A stretch of 29,098 nt of DNA from Bacteroidales bacterium GP2 (GCA_001701115.1 DAAJ01000018.1:237-29334); one strand, 5' to 3'; shown: positions 1 to 9,220, counted from the stretch's first letter. Program-made: numbers and translations. The notes: generated from the letters alone by a model not told the origin.

Positions 1-53
1 TTCCTACTTAAAACGCCTAACCAGTTACAAATTGCAACTCCATAATTTTTGTT

Positions 54-72
54 AACGGTATAAATAACCGTT
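54..72. terminator. Weak inverted repeat, possible terminator of an upstream gene
   Basis: AACGGT (54-59) and ACCGTT (67-72) form a 6-bp stem with a 7-nt AT-rich loop, followed by TTTTG. It could be the weak terminator of a gene ending left of the window. Apart from this, bases 1-150 are AT-rich and show no coding signal I can support. Confidence 0.25.
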
Positions 73-150
73 TTGCCCCTTAAATTTATACATTTTTCAC
101 AAAATTTCCCTTTTTAACACTGCATTAGCTAATATTTTTAAACTTATAGC

Positions 151-158
151 TACCTTTG
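151..158 (+). promoter_or_regulatory. Bacteroidetes -7 promoter box for dapF-dapL
   Basis: TACCTTTG matches the Bacteroidetes -7 consensus TAnnTTTG exactly and lies 43 bases upstream of the dapF ATG. The intervening leader contains a small hairpin, GCGTC (178-182) with GACGC (189-193) around an ACAAAA loop. No clear -33 TTTG is visible. The match is direct; promoter activity is inferred. Confidence 0.7.
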
Positions 159-201
159 TGTCCTGAATTACCTGAGTGCGTCACAAAAGACGCCTGAAAA
201 T

Positions 202-1056
202 ATGGAGAATATCAGATTTACCAAGATGCATGGTATCGGCAATGACTACATCTATATCAATTGTATGGATGGAGAGCCGGACCTCCTCCCCCAATTATCG
301 GTGATTCTGAGCGACCGCCACAAAGGCATCGGCGGTGACGGCATAATACTTATTTGCCCCTCGGAGATAGCCGATTTCAAAATGAGAATATTCAATGCTG
401 ACGGCTCGGAAGCAAAAATGTGTGGCAACGGCAGCAGGTGCGTAGGCAAATATGTGTTTGACAAGGGGCTTACCGATAAAAAAATCGTCACGCTCGAAAC
501 ACTTGCCGGAATAAAAATACTGAATCTCCATACAGATACTGCTACAGGCGAAGTAGACACGGTGACTGTTGACATGGGAATGCCGTCCCTTTCTCCCTTG
601 GAAATTCCAGTGGTTGCTCCCGGGGCAGACTTCATCGAATCGCCTGTGGAGACTTCAAAGGGAGACGTTTACCTCACAGCAGTGTCAATGGGCAATCCTC
701 ATGGAGTAATTTTTACCGATGACCTCTCAACCGCCAATGTGCATTCACTCGGCGCCGAGTTGGAAAAACATCCTATTTTCCCGGACAGGGCAAATATAGA
801 ATTTGCACGCATTGAAGCGCCTGACCACATAAGGATGCGAGTGTGGGAGCGAGGGAGCGGAGAAACTATGGCATGCGGAACCGGAGCTTGCGCCACAGCG
901 GTTGCCGCAGCACTCACAGGACGCACCGGGCGAAAAGTAAAAGTGAGCCTCAACGGAGGCGATCTTGATATCGAATGGAACAAAAACGGACACGTTTACA
1001 TGACAGGAGGTGCCACTACGGTTTTTGAAGGCACCGTTTCAATAAATTTACACTAA
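202..1056 (+). CDS. dapF: Diaminopimelate epimerase
   Basis: DapF interconverts LL- and meso-diaminopimelate in the cytoplasm, the step before lysine and peptidoglycan precursor synthesis. The 284-residue length is normal for the family. Both catalytic cysteines are visible in their signatures: Cys74 in MCGNGSRC and Cys225 in ETMACGTGACA, the acid/base pair of this cofactor-independent racemase fold. The N-terminal FTKMHGIGNDY motif is also typical. The ATG at 202 directly precedes the conserved N-terminus, so the start is secure. The stop codon shares one base with the dapL start (TAATG), so the two genes are translationally coupled and encode consecutive enzymes of the DapL (aminotransferase) pathway. 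Confidence 0.97.
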   Translation: MENIRFTKMHGIGNDYIYINCMDGEPDLLPQLSVILSDRHKGIGGDGIILICPSEIADFKMRIFNADGSEAKMCGNGSRCVGKYVFDKGLTDKKIVTLETLAGIKILNLHTDTATGEVDTVTVDMGMPSLSPLEIPVVAPGADFIESPVETSKGDVYLTAVSMGNPHGVIFTDDLSTANVHSLGAELEKHPIFPDRANIEFARIEAPDHIRMRVWERGSGETMACGTGACATAVAAALTGRTGRKVKVSLNGGDLDIEWNKNGHVYMTGGATTVFEGTVSINLH

Positions 1057-2294
1057 TGCTTAAAGTCAACGACAATTTCACGAAGCTGCCCTCAAGCTAC
1101 CTTTTCTCGGAAATAGCAAGGAGAGTGGACGCTTTCGCCGCATCCCATAGCGGGGAAAAAATCATAAGGATGGGCATAGGCGATGTTACCCGCCCGATAT
1201 GCCCGGCAGCAATCAGCGGCATGGAGAGAGCAGTGCGCGATGAAGCTGATGCCGCTACCTTCAGGGGATATGGACCTGAGCAAGGGCATCTGTTTCTCCG
1301 TGAAAAAATAACGGAATATGATTACGCATCGCGAGGCATCGACATTAAACCGGATGAAATATTTGTGAGCGACGGAGCAAAGAGCGACACCGGAAACATC
1401 GGCGACATTATTTCCCCCGCTTGCAAAGTAGCAGTTACCGATCCCGTTTATCCGGTTTACATCGACACAAACGTTATGAGCGGACGAGGAGGAGACTTCA
1501 ATGCGGAAACCGGGAAATGGAGCCGTATCGAATACCTCAGCTGCAACGCGGCAAACTCATTCGTGCCTGCGTTGCCAACCGGGCGCCCGGACATCATTTA
1601 CCTTTGCTATCCCAACAACCCCACAGGCACTACCCTCACGCGCACCCAGCTTAAAGAGTGGGTGGATTATGCCCGCGCCAACAATGCTGTGATACTTTTC
1701 GACTCCGCATACGAAGCCTATATCACTGAAGAGGATGTGCCTCACTCGATTTATGAAATCGAAGGTGCGAAGGAAGTTGCCATAGAATTTCGCAGCTTCT
1801 CCAAGACAGCTGGTTTCACAGGAGTGAGATGCGGCTACACAGTTGTGCCACATGCGCTCAAAGGCATTGATTCCAATGGCAAAACTGTAGAGGTAAATGC
1901 CCTTTGGAACCGCCGCCAGACAACAAAGTTCAATGGCGCAAGCTATATATCACAGCGTGCCGCAGAAGCATTGTACACATCTGAAGGACAGCAACAGGTC
2001 AAGGATACTATCGGCTACTACATGGAGAATGCCCGGATGCTCCGCGAAGGGCTTGCCCAGGCTGGGATAGAATGCCGTGGCGGAATCAACGCTCCATATA
2101 TATGGCTGAAAACTCCGCACGGGCTCACATCATGGGAATTTTTTGACCTGATGCTAAACAAATGCCACCTTGTAGGCACGCCCGGAGTGGGATTCGGACC
2201 AAGCGGCGAAGGCTATTTCCGCCTTACAGCTTTCTCCTCGCATGAAGCAACCCGCGAAGCTGTGGAGCGCATGCAGCGGCTTGCCACATTATAA
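1056..2294 (+). CDS. dapL: LL-diaminopimelate aminotransferase
   Basis: This PLP-dependent fold-type I aminotransferase converts tetrahydrodipicolinate plus glutamate directly to LL-diaminopimelate, bypassing the succinylase and acetylase routes. The 412-residue length fits DapL. The PLP Schiff-base lysine is Lys250 in RSFSKTAGFTGVRCGY. YPNNPTGT (about 185-192) and DSAYEAYI (about 216-223) are the usual cofactor- and substrate-binding motifs. The N-terminus VNDNFTKLPSSYLFSEIARRV is characteristic of DapL rather than generic aspartate aminotransferases. It overlaps dapF by one base, which supports one transcript and the same pathway. No terminator follows before glnN; the 106-base gap is AT-rich. 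Confidence 0.96.
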   Translation: MLKVNDNFTKLPSSYLFSEIARRVDAFAASHSGEKIIRMGIGDVTRPICPAAISGMERAVRDEADAATFRGYGPEQGHLFLREKITEYDYASRGIDIKPDEIFVSDGAKSDTGNIGDIISPACKVAVTDPVYPVYIDTNVMSGRGGDFNAETGKWSRIEYLSCNAANSFVPALPTGRPDIIYLCYPNNPTGTTLTRTQLKEWVDYARANNAVILFDSAYEAYITEEDVPHSIYEIEGAKEVAIEFRSFSKTAGFTGVRCGYTVVPHALKGIDSNGKTVEVNALWNRRQTTKFNGASYISQRAAEALYTSEGQQQVKDTIGYYMENARMLREGLAQAGIECRGGINAPYIWLKTPHGLTSWEFFDLMLNKCHLVGTPGVGFGPSGEGYFRLTAFSSHEATREAVERMQRLATL

Positions 2295-2400
2295 AAAAGA
2301 AACTACAATTTGAAATCTCAACGTGATGATTAACCGAAACCATTAGAGAGATCGAAAATTTCAACAAACATCAAATCAAAAACATTAATCGCTAACGCTT

Positions 2401-4590
2401 ATGTCGCAACTGAGATTTAAAGTGGTTGACGAAGCTTTCAACCGCAAGGCTGATCCGGTAGAGATACCAAAGGAGAGGCCGGAAAAGTATTATGGGAAAT
2501 ATGTGTTCAATCGTCAGAAGATGTTTGAATACCTTCCTGCAAAAACCTACGAGGCGCTATGCAACGCCATCGACAACAAAGAGCCGCTTCCCAGAGAGGT
2601 TGCGGACAGTGTTGCGGAAGGAATGAAAAAATGGGCAATCGACAATGGGGCGCGCCACTACACCCACTGGTTCCAGCCCCTTACTGAAACTACCGCTGAA
2701 AAGCATGACGCATTTGTTGACCATGACGGAAAAGGCGGAGTTGTTGAAAACTTCACCGGCAAGCTGCTTGTGCAGCAGGAACCGGACGCCTCCAGCTTTC
2801 CCAACGGAGGAATAAGAAACACTTTCGAGGCACGTGGCTACAGTGCATGGGATATATCCTCACCGGCTTTCATCCTCGGCAACACACTTTGTATACCAAC
2901 CATCTTCATTTCATATACCGGCGAGTCGCTTGACTACAAGACTCCCCTGCTCCGTGCCCTGAACAGCGTTGACCGTGCCGCAACTGCGGTTGCCCGGCTT
3001 TTCGACCCTGATGTAAAACATGTCAAGGCATATCTTGGATGGGAGCAGGAATATTTCCTTGTTGACGAGGCGCTATTCTCTGCGCGTCCCGACCTGATGC
3101 TGACCGGACGCACACTCATGGGTCATGAGTCCGCTAAAAACCAGCAGCTTGAGGATCACTACTTTGGTTCGATACCTTCACGCGTAGAAGCTTTCATGCT
3201 TGACCTTGAGATTGAGTGCCACAAACTCGGCATCCCTGCTAAGACACGCCATAATGAGGTTGCGCCAAACCAGTTCGAGCTTGCTCCTATATTTGAAGAA
3301 TGCAACCTTGCTAATGACCATAACCAGCTCCTTATGTCAGTCATGGCAGAAGTAGCACGGCGCCACCACTTCCGCGTGCTTCTACACGAAAAACCGTTTG
3401 CCGGAATCAACGGCTCCGGCAAGCACAACAACTGGAGCCTCGGCACCGATACCGGAACACTCCTTTTCTCACCTGGCAAGAGCCGCAAGGATAACCTACG
3501 ATTCCTCACATTCGTTGTCAACGTAATGGCTGCCGTGCACCGTCATAATGCATTGCTCAAAGCATCTATAATGTCGGCAACCAACTCGCACCGCCTCGGA
3601 GCCAATGAAGCGCCCCCCGCAATCATCTCAATCTTCACCGGCTCGCAGCTCGCCCAGGTTCTTGACACCGTGGAACATTCAACAAACGCTGAACTTGCAG
3701 ATCTTGACAACCGCGAAGGTCTTAATCTCAATGTGTCGCAGATTCCGGAAATAACCCTTGACACTACCGACCGCAACCGCACATCACCATTTGCCTTTAC
3801 CGGCAACCGCTTCGAGTTCCGCGCTGTCGGCTCGTCAGCAAACTGCGGGGCTGCAATGATTGCGCTCAACGCGGCAGTTGCAGAACAGCTTATAGACTTC
3901 AAGAATAAAATTGATGCACGGCTCGCCGCGGGAGAACAGCTCAACAGCGCCCTCATTGAAGAGCTACGCCTACTCATCAAGCAGAGCAAGGCTATTCATT
4001 TCGACGGCAACGGCTACTCTGAAGAGTGGAAAGAGGAAGCAGCGAAGAGAGGACTCGACTGCGAAACCAGCGTTCCTTTGATTTTCGACGCATACCAGCG
4101 CAAGTCATCTATCGATATGTTCCGCACCACCGGAGTTTTCTCAGAAATCGAACTCGGTGCGCGCAACGAGGTGAAATGGGAAATGTACACCAAGAAAGTG
4201 CAGATTGAAGCCCGTGTGCTCGGCGATCTCGCGATAAACCATGTAATTCCGGTTGCAACACGTTACCAGTCAATCCTTTTGGATAACATCTGCAAAATCA
4301 AGGAAATTTTTGAAGCAGGCAAAGCTAAAGAACTCGCTTCGGCAGACATTGCTACTGTGGAAAAACTTGCTGACCACATGAGAGTCATAAAAAATGAAGT
4401 TGCAGCGATGGTTGATGCCCGCAGAGTTGCAAACAGGCTCGAAACCGAACGCGAAAAAGCTATTGCATACCACGACAATGTTGTCCCACACATGGAGATT
4501 ATCCGCTACCATATTGACAAGCTTGAACTTATGGTAGACAATGAAATGTGGCCTCTGCCTAAGTACCGTGAGCTCCTTTTCATCCGCTAA
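2401..4590 (+). CDS. glnN: Glutamine synthetase type III
   Basis: This enzyme makes glutamine from glutamate, ammonia and ATP in the cytoplasm. At 729 residues it has the size of the GSIII family found in Bacteroidetes and cyanobacteria, not the roughly 450-residue type I enzymes. The N-terminal GSIII region (about 1-150) contains RHYTHWFQPLT. The catalytic domain shows NEVAPNQFELAP (about 283-294) and the EKPFAGINGSGKHNNWSL signature (about 328-345). A long helical C-terminus ends near VDNEMWPLPKYRELLF, also typical of GSIII. It sits 106 bases after dapL with no clean TAnnTTTG box in between, so either read-through from dapFL or a weak promoter is possible. A strong hairpin terminator follows. 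Confidence 0.96.
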   Translation: MSQLRFKVVDEAFNRKADPVEIPKERPEKYYGKYVFNRQKMFEYLPAKTYEALCNAIDNKEPLPREVADSVAEGMKKWAIDNGARHYTHWFQPLTETTAEKHDAFVDHDGKGGVVENFTGKLLVQQEPDASSFPNGGIRNTFEARGYSAWDISSPAFILGNTLCIPTIFISYTGESLDYKTPLLRALNSVDRAATAVARLFDPDVKHVKAYLGWEQEYFLVDEALFSARPDLMLTGRTLMGHESAKNQQLEDHYFGSIPSRVEAFMLDLEIECHKLGIPAKTRHNEVAPNQFELAPIFEECNLANDHNQLLMSVMAEVARRHHFRVLLHEKPFAGINGSGKHNNWSLGTDTGTLLFSPGKSRKDNLRFLTFVVNVMAAVHRHNALLKASIMSATNSHRLGANEAPPAIISIFTGSQLAQVLDTVEHSTNAELADLDNREGLNLNVSQIPEITLDTTDRNRTSPFAFTGNRFEFRAVGSSANCGAAMIALNAAVAEQLIDFKNKIDARLAAGEQLNSALIEELRLLIKQSKAIHFDGNGYSEEWKEEAAKRGLDCETSVPLIFDAYQRKSSIDMFRTTGVFSEIELGARNEVKWEMYTKKVQIEARVLGDLAINHVIPVATRYQSILLDNICKIKEIFEAGKAKELASADIATVEKLADHMRVIKNEVAAMVDARRVANRLETEREKAIAYHDNVVPHMEIIRYHIDKLELMVDNEMWPLPKYRELLFIR

Positions 4591-4615
4591 AAGCAGTGCC
4601 ATAACACATTCAAGC

Positions 4616-4650
4616 GCTCCGCTGACCTCGGTTGGCGGAGCTTATTTGTT
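4616..4650 (+). terminator. Rho-independent terminator after glnN
   Basis: GCTCCGC (4616-4622) pairs with GCGGAGC (4635-4641). Inner bases extend the stem with two G-T wobbles, and the sequence runs into TTATTTGTT. It lies 25 bases after the glnN stop and ends the dapF-dapL-glnN group. Confidence 0.8.
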
Positions 4651-4746
4651 AAATATAGCAAAAAACACAAAACCATGTAACCAATACGCCTGAGAATGCA
4701 TCATTATATTATAGTATGCATATTATGTTATTAACGGTATTATCAC

Positions 4747-5994
4747 ATGAGACTTAAATTCATAACCCCACTGCTTATAGGAGTTGCTGTTAGCGCTTGC
4801 AATTCCTCAACTGACAATGCCGGAAATCAAAGCATCATCAATGTTGCCAAAGCAATAGAAAATCCGTCTGCCATAACAACCTCAAATCTTGGCAACAGTA
4901 TAAAATATGTGCCGCTTGAAACAGCTGACACATGTTTGATTGCAGGGGGAACGATAATGTCTGTTACCGATGACAAGGTCATAATATCAAATTTCAGCTC
5001 TGAACCAGCCATACTTGTTTTTGATCTCCACACCGGCAAATTCCTTAACCGGGTCGGGCAGTTCGGCAACGGACCGGAAGATTTCAGCAATCCTTACCAT
5101 CTTACCGATGCGCAAGGAAATCGCATATATGTGAGAAGCGTAAACGGCAAAGGCATGCTGGCATTCACCCCTGATGGAGAGTTTGTCGGGAAAATCCTGC
5201 CGGAACTTATTATGTGGGATTACAGCAATATAACTATATCTGATTCAGTTGCTACTATTGCGACGCACGCTCAAGAGAGCGACCGTGCCGGCGGAATCAT
5301 GCATTATGCCCTTTCCGGAGAAAGGCTTGACTCAATGGGTATTTTCATAGGACAGAAATATAAGCAACCGTATCCTTCCGGATTTACTGGATACACCGAC
5401 TACAAAAGATTTCCCGGATTGCTTGGAGACCATAGACATACACTTGTGCAGGTTACCAACCAGGGTAAAACATACATTGCTCCAAATATGTGGCAATACC
5501 ATATTCAGGGAGAAACGCACCTGAAAGAGGCGTTGTGCGACACAGTCTACCGCATCACACAGCAAGGAACGGAACCTGTGCTTGTATTTGACATGGGGAA
5601 CTACGCATTTCCTGTAGAAGATATGAATTCACGCCCTGTCGGCTCTTCAATATTGATGGTCACTGACTTGCTTGAAACCAAAGACAAAGTTTTATTCGGG
5701 ATAAGCCGTGGCTGGCCTATAGACGATGACCACAGCGAATTTATAGGACTATATGACCGTGCCACAGACAAAACCATAATATCGCCTGCAAGCGAGGGCA
5801 TCGCTGACGATTTAAGCGGATTCATGCCATTACGTCCGTCAATGACCAATAACCGCGGAGATATTATCGGCATCCTCACTCCTGAGGAGATTGAAACATG
5901 GCTTGAAGAGAATCCGGACACACAACGACCTGCATGGCTTGACAACATAAAGATTGATGATAATCCTGTACTTGTCATCGTAAGCAATGACTAA
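4747..5994 (+). CDS. Six-bladed beta-propeller lipoprotein
   Basis: The N-terminus is a lipoprotein signal peptide with lipobox VSAC, so the mature protein should be anchored by the cysteine near residue 17 on a membrane facing the periplasm or cell surface. The rest resembles the Bacteroidetes '6-bladed beta-propeller' family: a VPLET motif near residue 57, then repeated blades such as ILVFDLHTGKFLNRVGQFGNGPEDF and AFTPDGEFVGKI. The 415-residue length is normal. Such proteins are widespread in Bacteroidales with no established substrate, so no function is assigned. It stands alone between the glnN terminator and a bidirectional terminator. No TAnnTTTG box is visible in the AT-rich upstream stretch. 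Confidence 0.8.
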   Translation: MRLKFITPLLIGVAVSACNSSTDNAGNQSIINVAKAIENPSAITTSNLGNSIKYVPLETADTCLIAGGTIMSVTDDKVIISNFSSEPAILVFDLHTGKFLNRVGQFGNGPEDFSNPYHLTDAQGNRIYVRSVNGKGMLAFTPDGEFVGKILPELIMWDYSNITISDSVATIATHAQESDRAGGIMHYALSGERLDSMGIFIGQKYKQPYPSGFTGYTDYKRFPGLLGDHRHTLVQVTNQGKTYIAPNMWQYHIQGETHLKEALCDTVYRITQQGTEPVLVFDMGNYAFPVEDMNSRPVGSSILMVTDLLETKDKVLFGISRGWPIDDDHSEFIGLYDRATDKTIISPASEGIADDLSGFMPLRPSMTNNRGDIIGILTPEEIETWLEENPDTQRPAWLDNIKIDDNPVLVIVSND

Positions 5995-6011
5995 GTTATA
6001 AATCGAAAGAT

Positions 6012-6047
6012 AAGAGCCGGGACAACCATCTATATGCCCCGGCTCTT
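6012..6047. terminator. Bidirectional terminator between convergent genes
   Basis: AAGAGCCGGG (6012-6021) and CCCGGCTCTT (6038-6047) form a perfect 10-bp stem with a 16-nt loop. T-rich sequence follows on the + side, and AT-rich sequence lies on the other side. It separates the convergent propeller and esterase genes and can serve both. Confidence 0.85.
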
Positions 6048-6066
6048 GATATATTTTTAACTACAA

Positions 6067-7041
6067 TCACTTTGATTGCTGGAGCAGCCATTCGCAAACC
6101 GGAGCAAGGCGGTACGCGAAATTAAATGATGCCATGTGAACCATTCCTTTTCCATTCACCGGCAACACTGTATTGCCCTCAAATGTTATGAAATTTCTTG
6201 GTTCTCCTTTTGCTAACAGTGCTGCAGCAAGGGAGTCCTGCTGGCTTTGCGGTAAACGTGCGCTCCATGTTGCCTCCCCAAAGGCAGCTCCCTCTTTTTC
6301 AAGAAGCCGCTTAAGCTGATCTGCGCCTCCAGTCGCTTCCTTATCACCACCGGCTGTGATATATACAAATTTTTTGTCTTTGAAACCGTCCATCTTTTCT
6401 ACATCCCACTGGCAACTCACAAACATAGATGCCGCAAACAGATCCGGATATTTTATATTGAAGTACAACGACATCATACCTCCCATAGATTGACCCGTTG
6501 TATAGAGACGGTTAACATCCACAGGATGATCAGATACAAGCATATTCACTAATTCAACCGTTTCATCTACTTCTGGCATTGTTTGCCACTGGTTATCAAC
6601 AGTGATGTAAGAATACTGAGGCACCAACACAAAACAAGGATGAGTTGCCTGAAATTCAGGAGTTGCCCATACAAGCCCACCATATCCTTGAATAAGAGGA
6701 GTAAGCGGATCCTTGCCCGGAGTACTTGCGTCTGCCATAAATAAAACCAACGGATATTTCTCGCCATCCTTCATATCTTTTGGCGTAAAAAGATTATACT
6801 GAAGTGAATCACCGTTTGCATTAACATATACAAACTGCTTGAACGACGGCACTGTTTCATCTATTAGCTTCTGCAATGCCGGTGACGGAGCAGGACGATG
6901 CGCACCGCCCATTCCTGGTCCACCAATTTTTGGTCCTCCGCTTAATTTATCCTGCGCACCTTTTTCCATCTTTCCAGGCTGGGATGTGCAACTACCCAAT
7001 AACGCAACAAACAGTGCGCATGAAAGCAATTTCTTTATCAT
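6067..7041 (-). CDS. Lipoprotein alpha/beta-hydrolase (esterase / PHB-depolymerase-like)
   Basis: This is a predicted exported serine hydrolase. I chose the ATG at 7041 because it begins a good lipoprotein signal, MIKKLLSCALFVALLGSC, with Cys18 as the lipidated residue; an upstream in-frame ATG at 7071 adds a poor N-terminus. A Gly/Pro-rich linker (about 36-54) precedes the hydrolase domain. The nucleophile elbow GQSMGG puts the catalytic serine at 185. AGGDKEA and GMVHMASF near the end are plausible Asp and His positions. The closest families are PHB-depolymerase-like and prolyl-oligopeptidase-like esterases; the substrate is unknown. It is 77 bases downstream of the response regulator on the same strand, so co-transcription with the two-component genes is possible. 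Confidence 0.8.
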   Translation of the reverse strand: MIKKLLSCALFVALLGSCTSQPGKMEKGAQDKLSGGPKIGGPGMGGAHRPAPSPALQKLIDETVPSFKQFVYVNANGDSLQYNLFTPKDMKDGEKYPLVLFMADASTPGKDPLTPLIQGYGGLVWATPEFQATHPCFVLVPQYSYITVDNQWQTMPEVDETVELVNMLVSDHPVDVNRLYTTGQSMGGMMSLYFNIKYPDLFAASMFVSCQWDVEKMDGFKDKKFVYITAGGDKEATGGADQLKRLLEKEGAAFGEATWSARLPQSQQDSLAAALLAKGEPRNFITFEGNTVLPVNGKGMVHMASFNFAYRLAPVCEWLLQQSK

Positions 7042-7054
7042 ATTAAAAGATTTA

Positions 7055-7073
7055 GTGTGTTGGTATAACACAC
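7055..7073. repeat. Inverted repeat in the esterase leader
   Basis: GTGTGTT (7055-7061) and AACACAC (7067-7073) form a perfect 7-bp inverted repeat around GGTAT, 14 bases upstream of the esterase ATG. It could be an operator or an RNA hairpin in the leader. No recognisable -7 box accompanies it. Confidence 0.4.
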
Positions 7074-7118
7074 CACATATACGCAGTTAACAATCTTTAA
7101 CTTTACCCGTCTTAAGAT

Positions 7119-7808
7119 CTATCTATTTTGCTTCAATGCGGGTTTGTAGCCGATACCTCTGATGTTTAATAACTCAACGCATGCGGATTTTGACAGATAT
7201 TTGCGGATTTTGTATATGAAGCCGTGAAGCCGATTCAGGTTATTGTAATCATCATTCTGCCATATCCGGAACATAAGCGTGCGCGCCTCGACAACCTCAT
7301 TGGGATGCCTCAACAGCTCGTCAAGTACCATTGCCTCAATATGGGACAACTCAATGACATGTTTCCCAACCGCCAGCCGCTGTGATGAAAAGTCAAGCGT
7401 GCAATCGCCTACAGTGATTTTCGAGTCCTCAACAGCCCCGGTATTCCTATTAAGAAACGCCTTAATGCGAACCACAAGTTCAAGTATCTGGAATGGCTTC
7501 CGGATATAATCATTCGCGCCTAATTCAAATCCTTTAACCACATCATCAAGTGCTGTCCTTGCTGTAAGGAACAGTACCGGCACAGAATGAGAATTTAAGC
7601 GGATACGCCGTACCATCTCAAATCCGTCTATCTTCGGCATCATTACATCTGCAACTATGATATCCGGCTTATGGTCTTTAAATGCTTTAATCCCTGCTTC
7701 GCCATTTGACGCGCTGACAACCTCAAATCCCTCGCGGCACAAAGCATCCTGCACAATAAACGAAAGGGTTGAGTCATCCTCTACCAGAAGCACTTTATTT
7801 TTCTTCAT
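7119..7808 (-). CDS. OmpR-type response regulator
   Basis: This is the DNA-binding partner of the adjacent kinase. Numbered from the ATG at 7808, the receiver domain (about 4-118) has the acidic pair Asp11/Asp12, the phosphoacceptor Asp54 in IVADVMMPKIDG, Thr82 and Lys104 in IRKPF. A winged-helix Trans_reg_C domain follows (about 130-228), with the recognition-helix region around NRLHGFIYKIRKYL. The total of 229 residues is usual for the OmpR/PhoB family, and it resembles Bacteroides RprY-like regulators. The reading frame extends to 7862, but the ATG at 7808 (or 7814) begins the conserved MKKNKVLLVEDD and overlaps the kinase stop by 14-20 bases, showing translational coupling. Confidence 0.92.
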   Translation of the reverse strand: MKKNKVLLVEDDSTLSFIVQDALCREGFEVVSASNGEAGIKAFKDHKPDIIVADVMMPKIDGFEMVRRIRLNSHSVPVLFLTARTALDDVVKGFELGANDYIRKPFQILELVVRIKAFLNRNTGAVEDSKITVGDCTLDFSSQRLAVGKHVIELSHIEAMVLDELLRHPNEVVEARTLMFRIWQNDDYNNLNRLHGFIYKIRKYLSKSACVELLNIRGIGYKPALKQNR

Positions 7809-9114
7809 AGCCATCAGTTTTAATTGTGAATGAAGTGCCGGCGCCGGGAGTGCTCGCCACATCTATTTTCCAACCGAGCAGATCCATTATCTGCCGCACA
7901 TAGAAAAGCCCCAATCCGTAACCGCCCACTTCATAGCGGTCGCCGGATGCCACACGATAGAATTTATCAAAAATGTAAGGCAAGTATTCTTTTGCAATGC
8001 CTATGCCATTATCAGATACGATTATAGACCGCAAGGCGGCAGTTATTGATATTGCCACAGAATCTCCTGAATATTTCACCGCATTATCTATCAGGTTTGA
8101 CAGCACATTGCCCAGATGCAAAGGATCTGCAACAACAGTAAAACCATCAGGTATGTCAATTTTTATATCCACCGGTTTCTCCGCCTTTAGCTTAATCATT
8201 CCTGCAACCTCCTCCACAATCGGCTTCACCTCAACGGTGCATATATTAAGCTCCATCTTCTTGAACCTCTCCATGCTCATTGACAATATGTTTTCTATCA
8301 TCCCCGACAAATAGCTCAGCCTTTGAAGGATTATTTTCAGGAAATTCCTGTTTCTCGCCTCATCGCTTTGGTCATAATAACGTAGCATGGAATCTGCGGC
8401 TGAATACGCCACTGCGACTGGAGTTTTCAGTTCATGGGTCATGTTGTGCGTAAAATCGTCTTTCATCTGCTCTATTGTCCGCAATTTCCCCACCCAACGA
8501 AGCAAATAAAATATCAGAAACCCTGTTATCAAAAGGATTGCGACGGAGGTTGCAAGTATCCCGGACATATCCTTAAGCACACTCCAGCCTAAAGAGGACA
8601 CATACACATTATATAAATGCATTGCTCCGTCGCCGAGTGTCATCTGGATTTTCCATAGACCTGATTCATCCGGCAGCACAGAATCCGCCGGCAATATCAC
8701 CGCTACCTTCGGGGAAAACCCGGCATAACCAAGCTGACGCCTGAAAATACTGTCTAATACGACATAATTTTGCTCTATCAAATCTTCACCATAATCATTT
8801 GATGTCTCGAAAGAGTATATTAGTTCATCTACTAAACGACGATCTACTGACGGGTAATCATACCACTCAGGAGCAACCGAATCTCCGGCAACCGTAAATG
8901 ACACTGTAAGCCGGGAATTGTCTATGGACTCAAATGTAGCCTGCAAAACATGAATCCATGAAAGGATATCAGCCTGCCGCACGCAACTCTCAATATTTTC
9001 AAGGTACTTCTTCCTATATGTTTCATATAGCCCATGCATAAACCATGCATTTGCAATAACCAGAATTGCAATCGCACCCAAGCAGATGGCGTTTATAATC
9101 TTAAATTTCCTCAT
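7795..9114 (-). CDS. Membrane sensor histidine kinase
   Basis: This inner-membrane sensor phosphorylates the overlapping response regulator. The 439-residue protein has TM1 at about 6-28, a periplasmic sensing region (about 30-183), TM2 at about 185-207, then a HisKA domain with phosphoacceptor His227 in THNMTHELKTPVA. The HATPase domain shows the N-box NLIDNAVKYSG (Asn344), the G1 box VSDNGIGI (Asp368) and the G2 box GGYGLGLF. No HAMP domain is evident. The architecture resembles Bacteroides RprX-like kinases. Its ATG lies only four bases beyond a TACCTTTG box, so the transcript is probably nearly leaderless. It is divergent from an outer-membrane barrel gene, which suggests control of that gene. 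Confidence 0.93.
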   Translation of the reverse strand: MRKFKIINAICLGAIAILVIANAWFMHGLYETYRKKYLENIESCVRQADILSWIHVLQATFESIDNSRLTVSFTVAGDSVAPEWYDYPSVDRRLVDELIYSFETSNDYGEDLIEQNYVVLDSIFRRQLGYAGFSPKVAVILPADSVLPDESGLWKIQMTLGDGAMHLYNVYVSSLGWSVLKDMSGILATSVAILLITGFLIFYLLRWVGKLRTIEQMKDDFTHNMTHELKTPVAVAYSAADSMLRYYDQSDEARNRNFLKIILQRLSYLSGMIENILSMSMERFKKMELNICTVEVKPIVEEVAGMIKLKAEKPVDIKIDIPDGFTVVADPLHLGNVLSNLIDNAVKYSGDSVAISITAALRSIIVSDNGIGIAKEYLPYIFDKFYRVASGDRYEVGGYGLGLFYVRQIMDLLGWKIDVASTPGAGTSFTIKTDGYEEK

Positions 9115-9118
9115 ACGG

Positions 9119-9126
9119 CAAAGGTA
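9119..9126 (-). promoter_or_regulatory. -7 box of the kinase-regulator operon
   Basis: On the minus strand this reads TACCTTTG, an exact TAnnTTTG match, ending four bases before the kinase ATG. The expected transcript would start at or next to the ATG. Confidence 0.7.
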
Positions 9127-9152
9127 GCAAGAATAATTTTAGGAAATTTCCC

Positions 9153-9190
9153 AACTAAGACTAACTAAGACTAAAGGAGTATCAACTAAG
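9153..9190. promoter_or_regulatory. Tandem AACTAAG repeats, candidate response-regulator operator
   Basis: AACTAAGACT occurs at 9153-9162 and again at 9163-9172, and AACTAAG occurs at 9184-9190. The starts are 10 and 21 bases apart, matching one and two helical turns, the usual arrangement for OmpR-type dimers on direct repeats. The array lies between the divergent kinase and barrel promoters, with the last copy 22 bases upstream of the barrel's -7 box. The repeats are seen; binding by this regulator is inferred. Confidence 0.55.
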
Positions 9191-9212
9191 GCAGGCATGA
9201 TTCCTTTTACCA

Positions 9213-9220
9213 TACTTTTG
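9213..9220 (+). promoter_or_regulatory. -7 box of the outer-membrane barrel gene
   Basis: TACTTTTG is an exact TAnnTTTG match, 23 bases upstream of the ATG at 9244. The -33 zone is occupied by the last AACTAAG repeat, consistent with an activator-dependent promoter. Confidence 0.65.
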
